Source: an uncultured Campylobacterales bacterium
GTDB lineage: Bacteria > Campylobacterota > Campylobacteria > Campylobacterales > Sulfurimonadaceae
Assembly: GCA_903885085.1 (NCBI GenBank)
Contig: CAISHH010000135.1
Span: 1-60,570, forward strand
DNA: 60,570 bases
Direction of reading: 5' to 3'
The notes below the pieces were generated by a model that made no database searches, was not told the origin of the DNA, and saw only the letters and a program-made list of their open reading frames with translations. Below, piece after piece: positions 19,430 through 29,959 of the stretch; positions within the stretch are counted from its first letter, which is position 1, and each line of letters begins with the position of its first letter. The translations under genes were made by a program, and so were the position numbers.

Positions 19430-20047
19430 ATGATATTGAAGTACATTATCCTTTTTTTATTGGCACTGACTTTTGCAAATGCAGAAGCATATGTATCGCA
19501 GGATATGATTAACAATGTCGCAAAAAAGTACAACAAATTTGCAGAAAATAGATTTATCAATATGGAACATAAACTTGAGGGACTCCAAGATAAAACAACT
19601 ATCATAAAACTCAATACTGTGAATACTTTTTTCAATCAAGTCAACTACAAATCGGATATGGAAAATTATAATATGGCCGATTATTGGGCGACACCTTGGG
19701 AATTTTTGGCTCGAGATGCTGGTGACTGTGAGGATTATGTTATCGCAAAATATTTCGCACTTAAATACCTGGGCATCGATCCCAAGCAAATGTATTTTAC
19801 CTATGTCAAGTCAACACAGTTCAAAGAGGCTCACATGGTACTCACTTATTTTGAAACTCCTACTTCTGAGCCTTTAGTTTTAGACAATAACAACCGTTTT
19901 GTTCTTCCTGCGAGTAAAAGGGTCGATCTTACTCCTGTCTATAACTTTAACGGAGATGTTCTCTCTGCTTCTGCAAAAAAGGCAAATCAAAAAACCACTC
20001 AAAAATGGGATGATCTTATCCTCAATATAAAAAAAGGAAAAATATGA
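19430..20047 (+). CDS. LapG-like periplasmic transglutaminase-like cysteine protease
   Basis: WATPWEFLARDAGDCEDYVIAKYFALKYLGI (Cys/His/Asp BTLCP signature) with signal peptide. Confidence 0.9.
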   Translation: MILKYIILFLLALTFANAEAYVSQDMINNVAKKYNKFAENRFINMEHKLEGLQDKTTIIKLNTVNTFFNQVNYKSDMENYNMADYWATPWEFLARDAGDCEDYVIAKYFALKYLGIDPKQMYFTYVKSTQFKEAHMVLTYFETPTSEPLVLDNNNRFVLPASKRVDLTPVYNFNGDVLSASAKKANQKTTQKWDDLILNIKKGKI

Positions 20048-21963
20048 CACTCTTTAAGCAATTATCCATTCTCGTTACTCTTCTACTGCTGAGTATCTTT
20101 GCAACCGTTTTGGGAGTCAATTTTCAAAATTCCGCAAAATCTGTTCAAGACCAACTCTACACCGATGCCAAAAATACGGCTACATCTCTTAGTCTTTCAC
20201 TTGCGAGTGCAAATGGGAATATCTCAATGATATCGACCATGATCAACGCAAATTTTGATAATGGAACCTATCAGAGCATCTCTTTAGTAGATATGAATGG
20301 TCAAGTCTTATATGAGCGTCATAGTGAAAGAAAAATCGCAGATGTCCCAAAATGGTTTGTCAAATATATCCCTATAAAAGCGCCGATTGCTGCTGCAAAT
20401 GTTTCTGCGGGATGGAATCCTATCGGCTTGCTCAATGTTCAGTGTGATACAGCAACAGCATACCTGCATCTTTACACTATTCTTTACTCTTTAACAATCT
20501 CTTTTTCTGTGATCTTTATCATCTCTTTAATTTTGTTATATATACTGCTCATAATGCTGTTAAAACCTTTAAAAAATATCCGTTTACAAGCAGAAGCCAT
20601 CTCTAACAACAAATTTATTATTCAAGAAAAGCTTCCGTATACGCAGGATTTTAAAGAGGTTGTTCAAGTTATGAATATTATGGTAAAAAAAGTGGAAGAT
20701 ATCTTCAATCATGCAAACGAAACACTTCGCCATCAATCAGAATTACTCTACAAAGATGAAGCTACAGGACTTTATAATAAAAAATATCTTCTAAACAAAC
20801 TACCGGAATATCTAAAAGTAGATGCCCAGATACCTGATGGCATCTGTATGATGATAGCTCTCAGCGGAGGGGCTGAAGCAAATCAGGCTCTAGGCCGCGA
20901 GCTCGTCGATAAACTGTATGTCGATATTACGACGATGCTCAGACGTCAAGCAAAAGATTTTAACAATTCTCTTGTCGTAAGAATGAACGGAACAGAGTTT
21001 TTTCTGCTTCTACCTGAATGTAGTGAAGAAAATGCTTTATCTTTGGCAAATTATATGGATCATGGAAGCACAATTTTACTGAGTAAAGACCTTGACGAAA
21101 AAGTCACATTTCTTAGCTTCGGAGTCTACAAATATCATCATACTCAAAGTGTAAAACAGGTGATCAGTGCTTCTGACTATGCGCTTGCTCAAGCAAAACT
21201 TATCCCGCACAAAGAGCGTGTTTATCTTCATAAAACAGTCTCAAATGATGAAATCATGGGCAAAGAGGAGTGGCGTAAATTGATCAAATTTGCTCTTGAT
21301 CACAATACTATTCATTTTGATACCTATAAAGTTTTAAATATAAAAAGCGGTGAGCTTGTTCACAATGTCCTCTCTATCGCATTGCTTTCAGAGAGTCAAA
21401 AATACTCTTACGGACACTTTATTGCCCCGGCAATCTCACTAGGTCTTGATATCGAGATTCACAAAAAAGCAGTAGAAAAACTGCTCAAAGAACCGCCGTT
21501 TGAACTAAAGGGCACTATCTGTTCTCTTAGATTATCAGAACACTATCTTGATAATCCGGCAACTTATAATGAGTTAAAATCACTTTTTGAAAAATATGCA
21601 AAAAATTTATCATTTAAACTTATTATTGAGCTTCCAGATATTGTGCTTGCCAAAAATTCTAAACAACTGCAAGTGTTCAAAGAGCTTTTTGAAAACTACA
21701 ATATTCAAATCGGTATATTTGAATTTATTGGCGAACCTCGTGATTACAACTATCTCAAAGAACTCAGACCAGCTTATATCAAAGCTGAAGTGAACTATTT
21801 TCTCAGTCAAACAAGTGAAAATATTTCATCACTTCAAGTTGCGGCAAATTCTATAGGGATCGACCTTATTGCTACAAGTGTGATGGAACTAGAAGCATTG
21901 GGCACTCTCAAAGCACGCAAAATAAATATGATTCAGGGACGCGCGACAGAGATGCTAGGTTAA
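20044..21963 (+). CDS. LapD-like degenerate GGDEF-EAL c-di-GMP receptor
   Basis: Overlaps the lapG-like gene by 4 bp; two TMs flank a periplasmic domain, HAMP-like segment, non-consensus MNGTEFFLLLPE and degenerate EAL. Confidence 0.88.
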   Translation: MTLFKQLSILVTLLLLSIFATVLGVNFQNSAKSVQDQLYTDAKNTATSLSLSLASANGNISMISTMINANFDNGTYQSISLVDMNGQVLYERHSERKIADVPKWFVKYIPIKAPIAAANVSAGWNPIGLLNVQCDTATAYLHLYTILYSLTISFSVIFIISLILLYILLIMLLKPLKNIRLQAEAISNNKFIIQEKLPYTQDFKEVVQVMNIMVKKVEDIFNHANETLRHQSELLYKDEATGLYNKKYLLNKLPEYLKVDAQIPDGICMMIALSGGAEANQALGRELVDKLYVDITTMLRRQAKDFNNSLVVRMNGTEFFLLLPECSEENALSLANYMDHGSTILLSKDLDEKVTFLSFGVYKYHHTQSVKQVISASDYALAQAKLIPHKERVYLHKTVSNDEIMGKEEWRKLIKFALDHNTIHFDTYKVLNIKSGELVHNVLSIALLSESQKYSYGHFIAPAISLGLDIEIHKKAVEKLLKEPPFELKGTICSLRLSEHYLDNPATYNELKSLFEKYAKNLSFKLIIELPDIVLAKNSKQLQVFKELFENYNIQIGIFEFIGEPRDYNYLKELRPAYIKAEVNYFLSQTSENISSLQVAANSIGIDLIATSVMELEALGTLKARKINMIQGRATEMLG

Positions 21964-22412
21964 ACTCTTGAGTTTAACCCTTTTGTGATCGTGTCATTGA
22001 TATCTTTTTCATAAGTAGGATTTTTAGCTCTGAGCTCTTTGTCAAACTTCACAACCATCTTAGAGTCAGCTCGCGGATGGCGACATAACCTTATTATCAC
22101 ATCTATATAGTTATCAAATTCTGGATGTGTTCTTATACCAAGCTTTGGATGGATCTCTCCATGATACTTAATGATGAGATCAAGAGCTTCGCTAAGCTGC
22201 AATGCACTGCTTTTTTTATTTTTTATGATCTTTCTTAATGACTCAAAATCATGTGGTATTTTTGGCTCTAGGCTGAGCACTTTTGTACTGTTTGATACTG
22301 CTTTGGCTTTTATATCAGAATCTTCTCGACTTGATCTAATAATCAAAAAAACTACAATTATTAAAACAATAAGCAGTATAAAAACTGAAGCAATTATATA
22401 TAATGTATTCAT
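21960..22412 (-). CDS. Hypothetical single-TM membrane protein
   Basis: N-terminal TM followed by a soluble helical domain. Confidence 0.6.
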   Translation of the reverse strand: MNTLYIIASVFILLIVLIIVVFLIIRSSREDSDIKAKAVSNSTKVLSLEPKIPHDFESLRKIIKNKKSSALQLSEALDLIIKYHGEIHPKLGIRTHPEFDNYIDVIIRLCRHPRADSKMVVKFDKELRAKNPTYEKDINDTITKGLNSRV

Positions 22413-22456
22413 ATTGGCATTTTATCAGGTTTTTTTCTACTTTAAAAGGAAAAGCA

Positions 22457-22490
22457 TTGAGAGAAAACAGGGTGGCGGCCCAACTCTCAA
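22457..22490 (+). ncRNA. Candidate structured RNA element (TTGAGAG…CTCTCAA hairpin)
   Basis: 7-bp perfect inverted repeat enclosing AAAACAGGGTGGCGGCCCAA, directly upstream of a short ORF. Confidence 0.3.
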
Positions 22491-22509
22491 AGCTTATAAG
22501 GAGAATGAA

Positions 22510-22557
22510 ATGAAATCGTGGCGACAAACACGATGGAAGAAGTATAAAAAAAATTAA
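22510..22557 (+). CDS. Candidate 15-aa cationic peptide MKSWRQTRWKKYKKN
   Basis: ATG preceded by AAGGAG; below the ORF-track size threshold as an independent ORF. Confidence 0.3.
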   Translation: MKSWRQTRWKKYKKN

Positions 22558-22651
22558 TTACACTTCGATTACATAGTAAAAATAATCTCTGGAATAACAA
22601 TTGCTTTCATTATATAAAATCTCTTAGATGTAGAGAACTTTGGAGCAGATT

Positions 22652-24406
22652 ATGATAACAGTTCAAACAAAAGATGTTGCATCCCCATTGTCGCTTGCAA
22701 CAGAATCGAAGTCTTCAAAATCGGAGTCAGGTAGTTTTGCCGCTCTTTTACAATCTTTCTCATCCAAAAGTAATACGCCTATTATAAAAAATAGTGTTTT
22801 AGCTTTGCATCTTGATGATAAAAAAGCTTTGCCATCTGTCAAAACAGTTACTAAAGATACGAACACTCCTATTGACTCTAAAAATACTAAAGAGCCTACA
22901 AGTAAAAGTGATCTTCTTTCACTTCTTAAAGGTGATGAGCAAAAAGTACACACTGTCAATCCAGCTCTCACGAATGCTCTTGATACAAAAACTTTAAAAT
23001 CAGTGATGAAAGATGCAAAAAATTATCTCGCTGAGCAGATTAAAGAAACCGATGCCTTTAAAAAGGGTGAAATCAAAGAGCTTCCAAAAACTACGCAGGG
23101 TTTAGTCGCTCTTGCAAAAAAGGTCGGAATCGATGTCAGCAAGATAACAGTTGAAACCGTGCAGACAAAAACTCCAAAAGAAACAAAGAGCAATTCTACG
23201 ACTGATCCCAAAACTGATCTTGAAACAAAATCAAAAATCGACACAAAAAATGAGCCTAAGCTAGTTCAAAAGACAGAACTACTCGCCAAAGATGATAAAA
23301 ATATCCCTTTAAAAAATGAGCCCTCTTCAAAAACAGAATCCTCTATCATTACGAAAAATCAAAATGATAGTAAATCAGAAATTTCAAAAGAAAATATCAA
23401 ACAGCATGCAAAGAGTGATGCTCTGAGTGTCATTTCTGTGCAAAGTGAACAAAAAATTCAAACACCAAAAACCGACACAGTAAAAGATGATAAAGCCTTA
23501 CATGTAAAGGGTGTCGAGCCTCAAAATGAAAAAATTGAAACTCCAAAACAAGTCCAAAAACAAGACACGGTTTTAGCGCAAGCACTCACACAAGATGAAT
23601 CCCTCAAAAAGATGCCTCTTTTTAGTGTACCAGATGAAACACTCTCTGCTCATTCAACAGCTGAACTTGTAGGAAAAAAACAATCCAAACCACCTCAAGA
23701 ATTATCAATAACAAAACCGCAAAGTCCACTAAGTGCACTTCTTCACGGAGAAAAAATTCTTCCTGCTCAAACACAGGTAGCTGAAGTAAAAAAAGATGTT
23801 AAAACAGAAATCAAAACTGATACAAAAATAAAAGCCAATTCAACAGTTTTAAGCCAACTCTTACATGGAGAAAATCAACAAACAACAGAACAAACTGCGT
23901 CTGAGGGTGGAACTCAGGGGATCTCTGCGACTCAAGGGAACGGCGTGCATGTAAAGCAAACAGAAGCTGATCTCACCGTGAAAATGAATGAAGCAAAACA
24001 GATGGTCAAATATCTCGCTCAAGATATCAAGCAGGCAATAGAAGATTATAAACCACCATTTACAAGGATAAAAGTCAAACTCAATCCGCAGAAATTTGGA
24101 GAAGTAGATCTTACCGTTATTCAACGTGGTAAAAATGTTCATGTCAACATCTCATCAAACAGCGCAGCTATCAATATGCTCTCTCAAAATGCAGGAGATT
24201 TGAAAGTTCAACTGACTCAAAATGGAATGAATAATGCTTCATTAAACTTTAATAGCTCCACTGATACACAAAGTCAACAGCAGCAGCAGCAACAAAATGG
24301 ACATCAAAAAGAAAGTGCGAAACAGGCATATGAAGCTTTCAATCAAGATGAGACAAGTGAAGAGATTTTAAGCTCTTTAGAGATCGTGGTTCCACGATAC
24401 GTATAA
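22652..24406 (+). CDS. fliK: Flagellar hook-length control protein FliK
   Basis: Low-complexity K/T/Q/S-rich body; C-terminal PPFTRIKVKLNPQKFGEVDLTVIQRGKNVHVNISS is FliK-C; upstream of flgD. ATG 22652 preferred over TTG 22640. Confidence 0.87.
   Translation: MITVQTKDVASPLSLATESKSSKSESGSFAALLQSFSSKSNTPIIKNSVLALHLDDKKALPSVKTVTKDTNTPIDSKNTKEPTSKSDLLSLLKGDEQKVHTVNPALTNALDTKTLKSVMKDAKNYLAEQIKETDAFKKGEIKELPKTTQGLVALAKKVGIDVSKITVETVQTKTPKETKSNSTTDPKTDLETKSKIDTKNEPKLVQKTELLAKDDKNIPLKNEPSSKTESSIITKNQNDSKSEISKENIKQHAKSDALSVISVQSEQKIQTPKTDTVKDDKALHVKGVEPQNEKIETPKQVQKQDTVLAQALTQDESLKKMPLFSVPDETLSAHSTAELVGKKQSKPPQELSITKPQSPLSALLHGEKILPAQTQVAEVKKDVKTEIKTDTKIKANSTVLSQLLHGENQQTTEQTASEGGTQGISATQGNGVHVKQTEADLTVKMNEAKQMVKYLAQDIKQAIEDYKPPFTRIKVKLNPQKFGEVDLTVIQRGKNVHVNISSNSAAINMLSQNAGDLKVQLTQNGMNNASLNFNSSTDTQSQQQQQQQNGHQKESAKQAYEAFNQDETSEEILSSLEIVVPRYV
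23498..23507. repeat. TTACATGTAA copy 6
   Basis: Exact; in fliK, LHV frame (KALHVKG). Confidence 0.9.
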
Positions 24407-24416
24407 AGGATAGATT

Positions 24417-25094
24417 ATGTCAGTAACAAGCACAAGTTCAACCGTATAAACTGCGGCAACAGGAGGAACAACATCTACTGGAACAGCGAACAATCCAGCT
24501 GCTGCTTTAGGTAAAGATGACTTTTTAAAACTTCTCCTTACAGAGATGCAGTATCAAGATCCGACACAGCCAATGGACACAGATAAGATCTTATCTCAAA
24601 CATCACAGCTAGCAACTCTGGAGTCTGCTGACAATACAAACAAAACGCTAACAGCCCTCGCTGCATCTCTTCAAGGCTCGCAACAGCTCTCAACCGTCTC
24701 TGCAATCGGAAAAATTGCTGATCTCGGCGATGATACAGTCACAACAAAAGCAGATGGAAATGCTGTTAGTTTTCCTATCTATTTTCCATCAGATGTATCA
24801 AGTGGAACAGCAACCATTACCGACACAAACGGAAATAAAATTTCAACTATTGCTATCGGTGCCAACGCTGCTGGAACCTACTCATTTTCATGGGATGGAA
24901 AAGATTCTACTGGAAAAGTTGCAGATGCAGGTGCATATCATGTAGCTGTAGCATATACAGACCCAAGTGGTAATGCAAAAGCAACAAAAGTCGGCGTTTA
25001 TCCTATTGACTCAGTCAAGTTTGACGGCACAAACACTCTATTAGGTATTGGCCCTAACTACGTTCCGCTTTCAAGCGTTCAGACAATTTATTAG
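24417..25094 (+). pseudogene. flgD: flgD with an in-frame TAA at codon 11 (24447-24449)
   Basis: ATG 24417 reads [58 protein letters not shown]…; the conserved FlgD N-terminus lies upstream of the ORF-track start (24546) in the same frame. Confidence 0.85.
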
Positions 25095-25102
25095 GAACAC
25101 AC

Positions 25103-26368
25103 ATGACACAGGGATATTACACGGGAATCAGCGCTCTTATGGCCCAACAGTCTGGTATTGATGTCACTGCAAATAACCTTTCCAATGCAGATGCGGTAGG
25201 ATTTAAGGGAAACGGCATTGAGTTTCAGTCTCTCTTTGAAAATGCTGTATCATCTAGTTCAAAAGGACCCGTTAATTCGACTATTGGCGTAGGTGTAGGC
25301 CTTCAAGCTACTCCAACCATACTCAAAGAAGGCGCCATCAATAATACTGACAGTGGAACTGATCTTGCCATAAATGGAGAGGGCTGGTTTGGTCTACAGG
25401 GTCAAGGGCAAACAATGTATACCAGAAATGGTATCTTTAATTTTGATGCCTCGAGAGATCTTGTCAATGCAGATGGATATTACGTACTTGGGACACTCGC
25501 AAGTAATTTTGATGCTAACAATGTTTTAACCTCCAAACAGACCACAACAAATCTTGGTGCAGTAGGCTCACAAACGAGTATTAAACTTCCTGAGACTTTA
25601 ACTTATCCTGCTGAACCAACAACACTTGTCACTTTTACTGGAAATCTAGGACAAGCTGATACTGTACAAACTATGGGCGCGACCATGGTCGATGCACAGG
25701 GCAATAAAAATGCTCTATCTTTAACATTTACCAAAACGGTTCCTCAACCAGCAACTGGGCTCTCATGGGATGTGACTGCAAAAGCAAGTTCACCTGCAAC
25801 AGTTGGAGGAACTCCGACAATCTATGATACACAAACAGGAACTATGCTTTTTGATACAGCTGGCGCACAACTAAGTTCAACCTTAGGTTCTATCAATAAT
25901 AATGGAACAAGTGTCGCTCTTGACCTAGGAACTGGCTACATTGGTATCACATCAAATGATACACCTGTAACATCCTCTTCTTCAGCAAATGGACTCCCAC
26001 AAGGGGATTTGGCGGGATACAAAATCAATCAAAATGCTGAAGTTATGGCTACTTTTACAAATGGCAGACAAGTTTCTATGGCAAAAATAGGTGTTTTTCA
26101 TTTTGCAAACGATCAGGGTTTAAATAATATCAACGGAACAAACTTTTTACAAAGTGCAAACAGCGGAAAGCCACTTTTTTATCAAGATGCCAATGGCAAC
26201 AATATTAATGGTTCAACCGTTATGACAAATACTTTAGAGAGTTCAAATGTAGACCCTACAGCAGGACTTACGGACCTTATTATTTATCAACGCGCATACG
26301 ACGCAGCAGCAAAGCTTATCACTACGGGCGACCAAATGATACAAAAAGCTTTACAGATGCATAAATAA
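25103..26368 (+). CDS. Flagellar hook protein FlgE-like, copy 1
   Basis: TQGYYTGISALMAQQSGIDVTANNLSNADAVGFKG and C-terminal NTLESSNVDPTAGLTDLIIYQRAYDAAAKLI. Confidence 0.88.
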   Translation: MTQGYYTGISALMAQQSGIDVTANNLSNADAVGFKGNGIEFQSLFENAVSSSSKGPVNSTIGVGVGLQATPTILKEGAINNTDSGTDLAINGEGWFGLQGQGQTMYTRNGIFNFDASRDLVNADGYYVLGTLASNFDANNVLTSKQTTTNLGAVGSQTSIKLPETLTYPAEPTTLVTFTGNLGQADTVQTMGATMVDAQGNKNALSLTFTKTVPQPATGLSWDVTAKASSPATVGGTPTIYDTQTGTMLFDTAGAQLSSTLGSINNNGTSVALDLGTGYIGITSNDTPVTSSSSANGLPQGDLAGYKINQNAEVMATFTNGRQVSMAKIGVFHFANDQGLNNINGTNFLQSANSGKPLFYQDANGNNINGSTVMTNTLESSNVDPTAGLTDLIIYQRAYDAAAKLITTGDQMIQKALQMHK

Positions 26369-26421
26369 TATGGAATATAAATTGCTTATCATATTTACTT
26401 ATTTAGCAGAAAGGATTTAAA

Positions 26422-28615
26422 ATGTTAAAATCTCTGTCTTCTGGCGTTTCTGGTCTTCAGGCGCACCAAATCGCGATGGATGTCGAATCAAACAACATCG
26501 CTAACGTTAACACTGTGGGGTTTAAATATTCTCGTGCAAACTTTTCAAACCTACTCTCACAAGTAAATCAGATTGCAACCGCACCTCAAGGCGATCTTGG
26601 CGGTAAAAACTCCACAGGTGTCGGTCTTGGAACAACAATCAGTTCTATGACTCGCATCGATTCTCAAGGTTCTGTGCAAAATACCGACAAAAATACCGAC
26701 TGTGCTATCCAAGGCGATGGTTTTTTTGTTGTAAGTAGTGACGCTGGAAAAACAAACTCATTTACCCGTAATGGAGATTTTAGTTTTGATGCATCAGGTA
26801 ACTTTGTAGACAATAACGGCTATGTCGTTCAAGGCTGGCTCCGTGATCCAGTGACTGGAAAAGTTGATTCAACTGCACCAATCGCACCTATAAGTATCCC
26901 TCCAGGACTTACAACTCCTGCTCAGGCAAGTACTCAAGTTGTACTCAAAGCGAATCTTGATTCTGGAGCTACTGTTAATACTTTTGGAGCTATCAGCGCA
27001 CTTGATTCAGTTCATGGAGCAGTCGATTTAAATGGCAATGGGGTACTTGATCTCGGTGAAGCCAACAATGAAACATCAAATATGATTTTACAAGATACGA
27101 ATGGTCTAAGAATTGAACATGCAGAAAATATGAATGTTATGGTCAACGGAAGTGGTCAGGCAATTCTTCTGCAAAATGGTCAAGGTGAAAATATTGGTTT
27201 TAGAAGTGCCCAAGTTGCAGCCTCTACCGCTCCTACTGCCGCTGCAGCTAGCACAATTACTGGTACTGATATTCAAATAAATGGAGTACCTATAGCAGAT
27301 GTTGGCCCATTAACAGGTAGTGCTGTGACAGATGGCAATACTATTGCTGGTGCCATCATCAACAGGTGTTACTGCGTCTGTTGATGCAACTGGTAAGATC
27401 ACTCTTTCAAATGATAATTCTGGAACACACACAAACATAGATCTAGTAGTAGCTGGGACGGGAACAACATCTGGCCTAGTTACCGCTAATGATTCGCCTT
27501 CCAAACAATTTATATATACGGATGGAAGTGTAAATCAAGTTGGATGGAATGCACCTACCAATAGCGTATATTATTTTACAAACAGCGAAGACCTTCGTAA
27601 CGGATTACAAAATCTTGCACAAGATACACAGATGAAGGGAATTGCAGGAGATCTAAATCCAAAAGCTACAGTTACAGTAGATTCGTCTGGAAAATTTCAA
27701 GTATCCAATCCTGATGCGACTGGAAAAAATATTAATATCGCTGTTACACCTTTTACAAGTGCTACGACCATTGCCAATGCAAATTTTGATACTATGATCG
27801 GTGCATTAAGTGGTTCTCTTCCAGCGGGAAGCGCAACAACACGTTCATCTCAAGCCTTTAGTGTGCCAACACACTCTGCGAGTATCGATATTTATGATTC
27901 ACTTGGTTCAAAACACACAGTAAAGGTAGATTTTACAAAATCTTCTTTTGATCCTACAAAAGGAAGTACTTGGGATGTGAGCGTTACAGTTCCACCACCG
28001 AGCACACTTAATCCATCTCCGGCTGGAACTCTAGGTCAACCATCAAATATCGTGCTTGGAACAGTAGAGTTTAATCCGGATGGTTCACTCAAAAATGCGG
28101 GGAATACCATAACAAATCTAACATTTTCAGCAAACAACGGTTCAAAGCCAAATCAACCAATCAATCTTGCTCTAGGTACTACCGGTGCATTTGATGGGCT
28201 GACAAGTTTTGATAGTTCTTCCGCGACATCAGGTATCAGCCAAGATGGTTTTACTGGTGGGGATTTAGTAGGGATTCGTATCGATCAAAGTGGTACTTTA
28301 GTTGGATCATTTACAAATGGTAGAAGTTTTGGCCTCGCACAGATCGCGATGGCAAAATTTGCAAATAATGGTGGTCTTTCTGTTGAGGGTGGAAATCTTT
28401 ATACACAATCAGCAAACTCAGGAGATCCTATCTATGGAACTGCTGCAACTGGTGGACGCGGATTTATCCAAAGTTCTGCGCTTGAGTCGTCAAACGTCGA
28501 TCTTTCACGCTCACTCACAGAGCTCATCGTTATCCAAAGAGGATATCAGGCAAACTCTAAAACTATTACAACTTCGGATCAACTTCTTCAGACTCTAATA
28601 GGTCTAAAACAGTAA
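26422..28615 (+). pseudogene. flgE: Large FlgE-like hook gene, copy 2, interrupted by a frameshift near 27350
   Basis: 26422-27384 has the N-terminus (SGVSGLQAHQIAMDVESNNIANVNTVGFKYS); 27332-28615, one frame over, has the C-terminus (ALESSNVDLSRSLTELIVIQRGYQANSKTI). Confidence 0.83.
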
Positions 28616-28621
28616 TCTAAT

Positions 28622-28643
28622 ATATAGGCTCTAGAGCCTATAT
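28622..28643. terminator. Perfect 22-bp palindrome between convergent genes, putative bidirectional terminator
   Basis: ATATAGGCTCTAGAGCCTATAT between the flgE copy 2 stop and the dgt 3' end. Confidence 0.65.
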
Positions 28644-29735
28644 CCTTCCATACAACTCATTATAAAGCTTCATCGCATATCTATCACTCATAGAAGCCAT
28701 ATAGTCCGCTACGACTCTGTGTTTAGCTCTACCATGCAAGAGTTCTCTATAATATGTCGGTAATATTTTCTCATCTTCCATTAAAGCGTTGTATAGCCCT
28801 TTAATAGCCTGTTTTCCCGCAAACATCTTTCGTGTAATCTCTTTACTTTGGTAGAGTTTGACAAAAAGCAGTTTTTTCAGCTTTTTCACCTGTGTTTCAA
28901 GCTCACTATCCAATCCAATTGGAATTTCCTGTTTAGCATCAATGACACCGCTAAGAACTCCGCTATCGATTACCTTATGTTTTGAATATTCTAAAAGTGA
29001 ATAAACAAGATGGTTGATAAGATGTGAACTAAAACGGTAGCGAAACATCTCATCATTCTCTTCATCAATCCCCTCATCATGCACTTTTTTAAGTATGTAA
29101 GAGACCAGTTCACTCTCTTTTAGGTCATCAAAAGTGATAAGTCCAGAGTTAATGCCATCATCAATATCATGACTGATATAAGCAATCTCATCTGCGCGAT
29201 CAACGACCATCGCTTCAATGGAAGGATGCGTAGAAAGATGAAAACGCTCATCGATGATAGGTGGAAGAAAATTTTTTTTGTATGGATAAGAATGTTTGAG
29301 GATTCCCTCTAAGGTTGCAAAAGTAAGATTTAAACCATCAAAAGCTTTATAGCGTTTTTCCAAAGAACTCACAACACGAAAGCTCTGAAAATTATGCTCA
29401 AAACCATTATGAAAGCCATCTTTTTTCAAACACTCATCGAGCGTATCTCCGCCAATATGTCCAAAAGGTGTATGACCAAGGTCATGAGCGAGAGCGATCG
29501 CTTCTGCAAGAGGTTCTTGTAGTCCAAGATTATTTGAAATAGAGCGAGCTATCTGAGAAACTTCTATGGAGTGGGTAAGACGCGTACGAAAGAAGTCTCC
29601 CTCATGGTTTAAAAAAACCTGAGTTTTGTACTCAAGCTTTCGAAAACTTCCCGAGTGGATAATGCGATCACGGTCTCTTGAATAAGCGGAGCGGAAATCA
29701 TCTTCCACTCTAAAAAAACGCTCATAGGGCTGCAT
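28638..29735 (-). CDS. dgt: dGTPase-like HD-domain triphosphohydrolase
   Basis: RDRDRIIHSGSFRKLEYKTQVFLNHEGDFFRTRLTHSIEV…ALAHDLGHTPFGHIG. Confidence 0.93.
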   Translation of the reverse strand: MQPYERFFRVEDDFRSAYSRDRDRIIHSGSFRKLEYKTQVFLNHEGDFFRTRLTHSIEVSQIARSISNNLGLQEPLAEAIALAHDLGHTPFGHIGGDTLDECLKKDGFHNGFEHNFQSFRVVSSLEKRYKAFDGLNLTFATLEGILKHSYPYKKNFLPPIIDERFHLSTHPSIEAMVVDRADEIAYISHDIDDGINSGLITFDDLKESELVSYILKKVHDEGIDEENDEMFRYRFSSHLINHLVYSLLEYSKHKVIDSGVLSGVIDAKQEIPIGLDSELETQVKKLKKLLFVKLYQSKEITRKMFAGKQAIKGLYNALMEDEKILPTYYRELLHGRAKHRVVADYMASMSDRYAMKLYNELYGRI

Positions 29736-29959
29736 TATTTCTCTTTTGGAGAAAACTTGATGATATCGCTACCGTTGATCTCATGATTAATCACAGAAGC
29801 TTTTTCTGCCTCTTTTTCATCATAGTTTCGACACTCTTGAGGAATTACAGCATTTGGATCTGTTCGTATCTGATCACACATTGCAGCATTGACAGTGAAA
29901 GAACATCCACTAATTGCAAACGGTAGAATAAAGAGGCTTATATGTAAAAGTTTACGCAT
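29735..29959 (-). CDS. Small lipoprotein
   Basis: LPFAISGCSF lipobox. Confidence 0.65.
   Translation of the reverse strand: MRKLLHISLFILPFAISGCSFTVNAAMCDQIRTDPNAVIPQECRNYDEKEAEKASVINHEINGSDIIKFSPKEK

Noticed and set aside
24277-24297. CAACAGCAGCAGCAGCAACAA tract in fliK
   Set aside because: Encodes a short poly-Q stretch in a low-complexity FliK region; ordinary.
27202-27211. GAAGTGCCC in the flgE-like gene as a third expanded repeat
   Set aside because: Only about 9 bp match the repeat core and the CTTACA/TGTAAG ends are missing.
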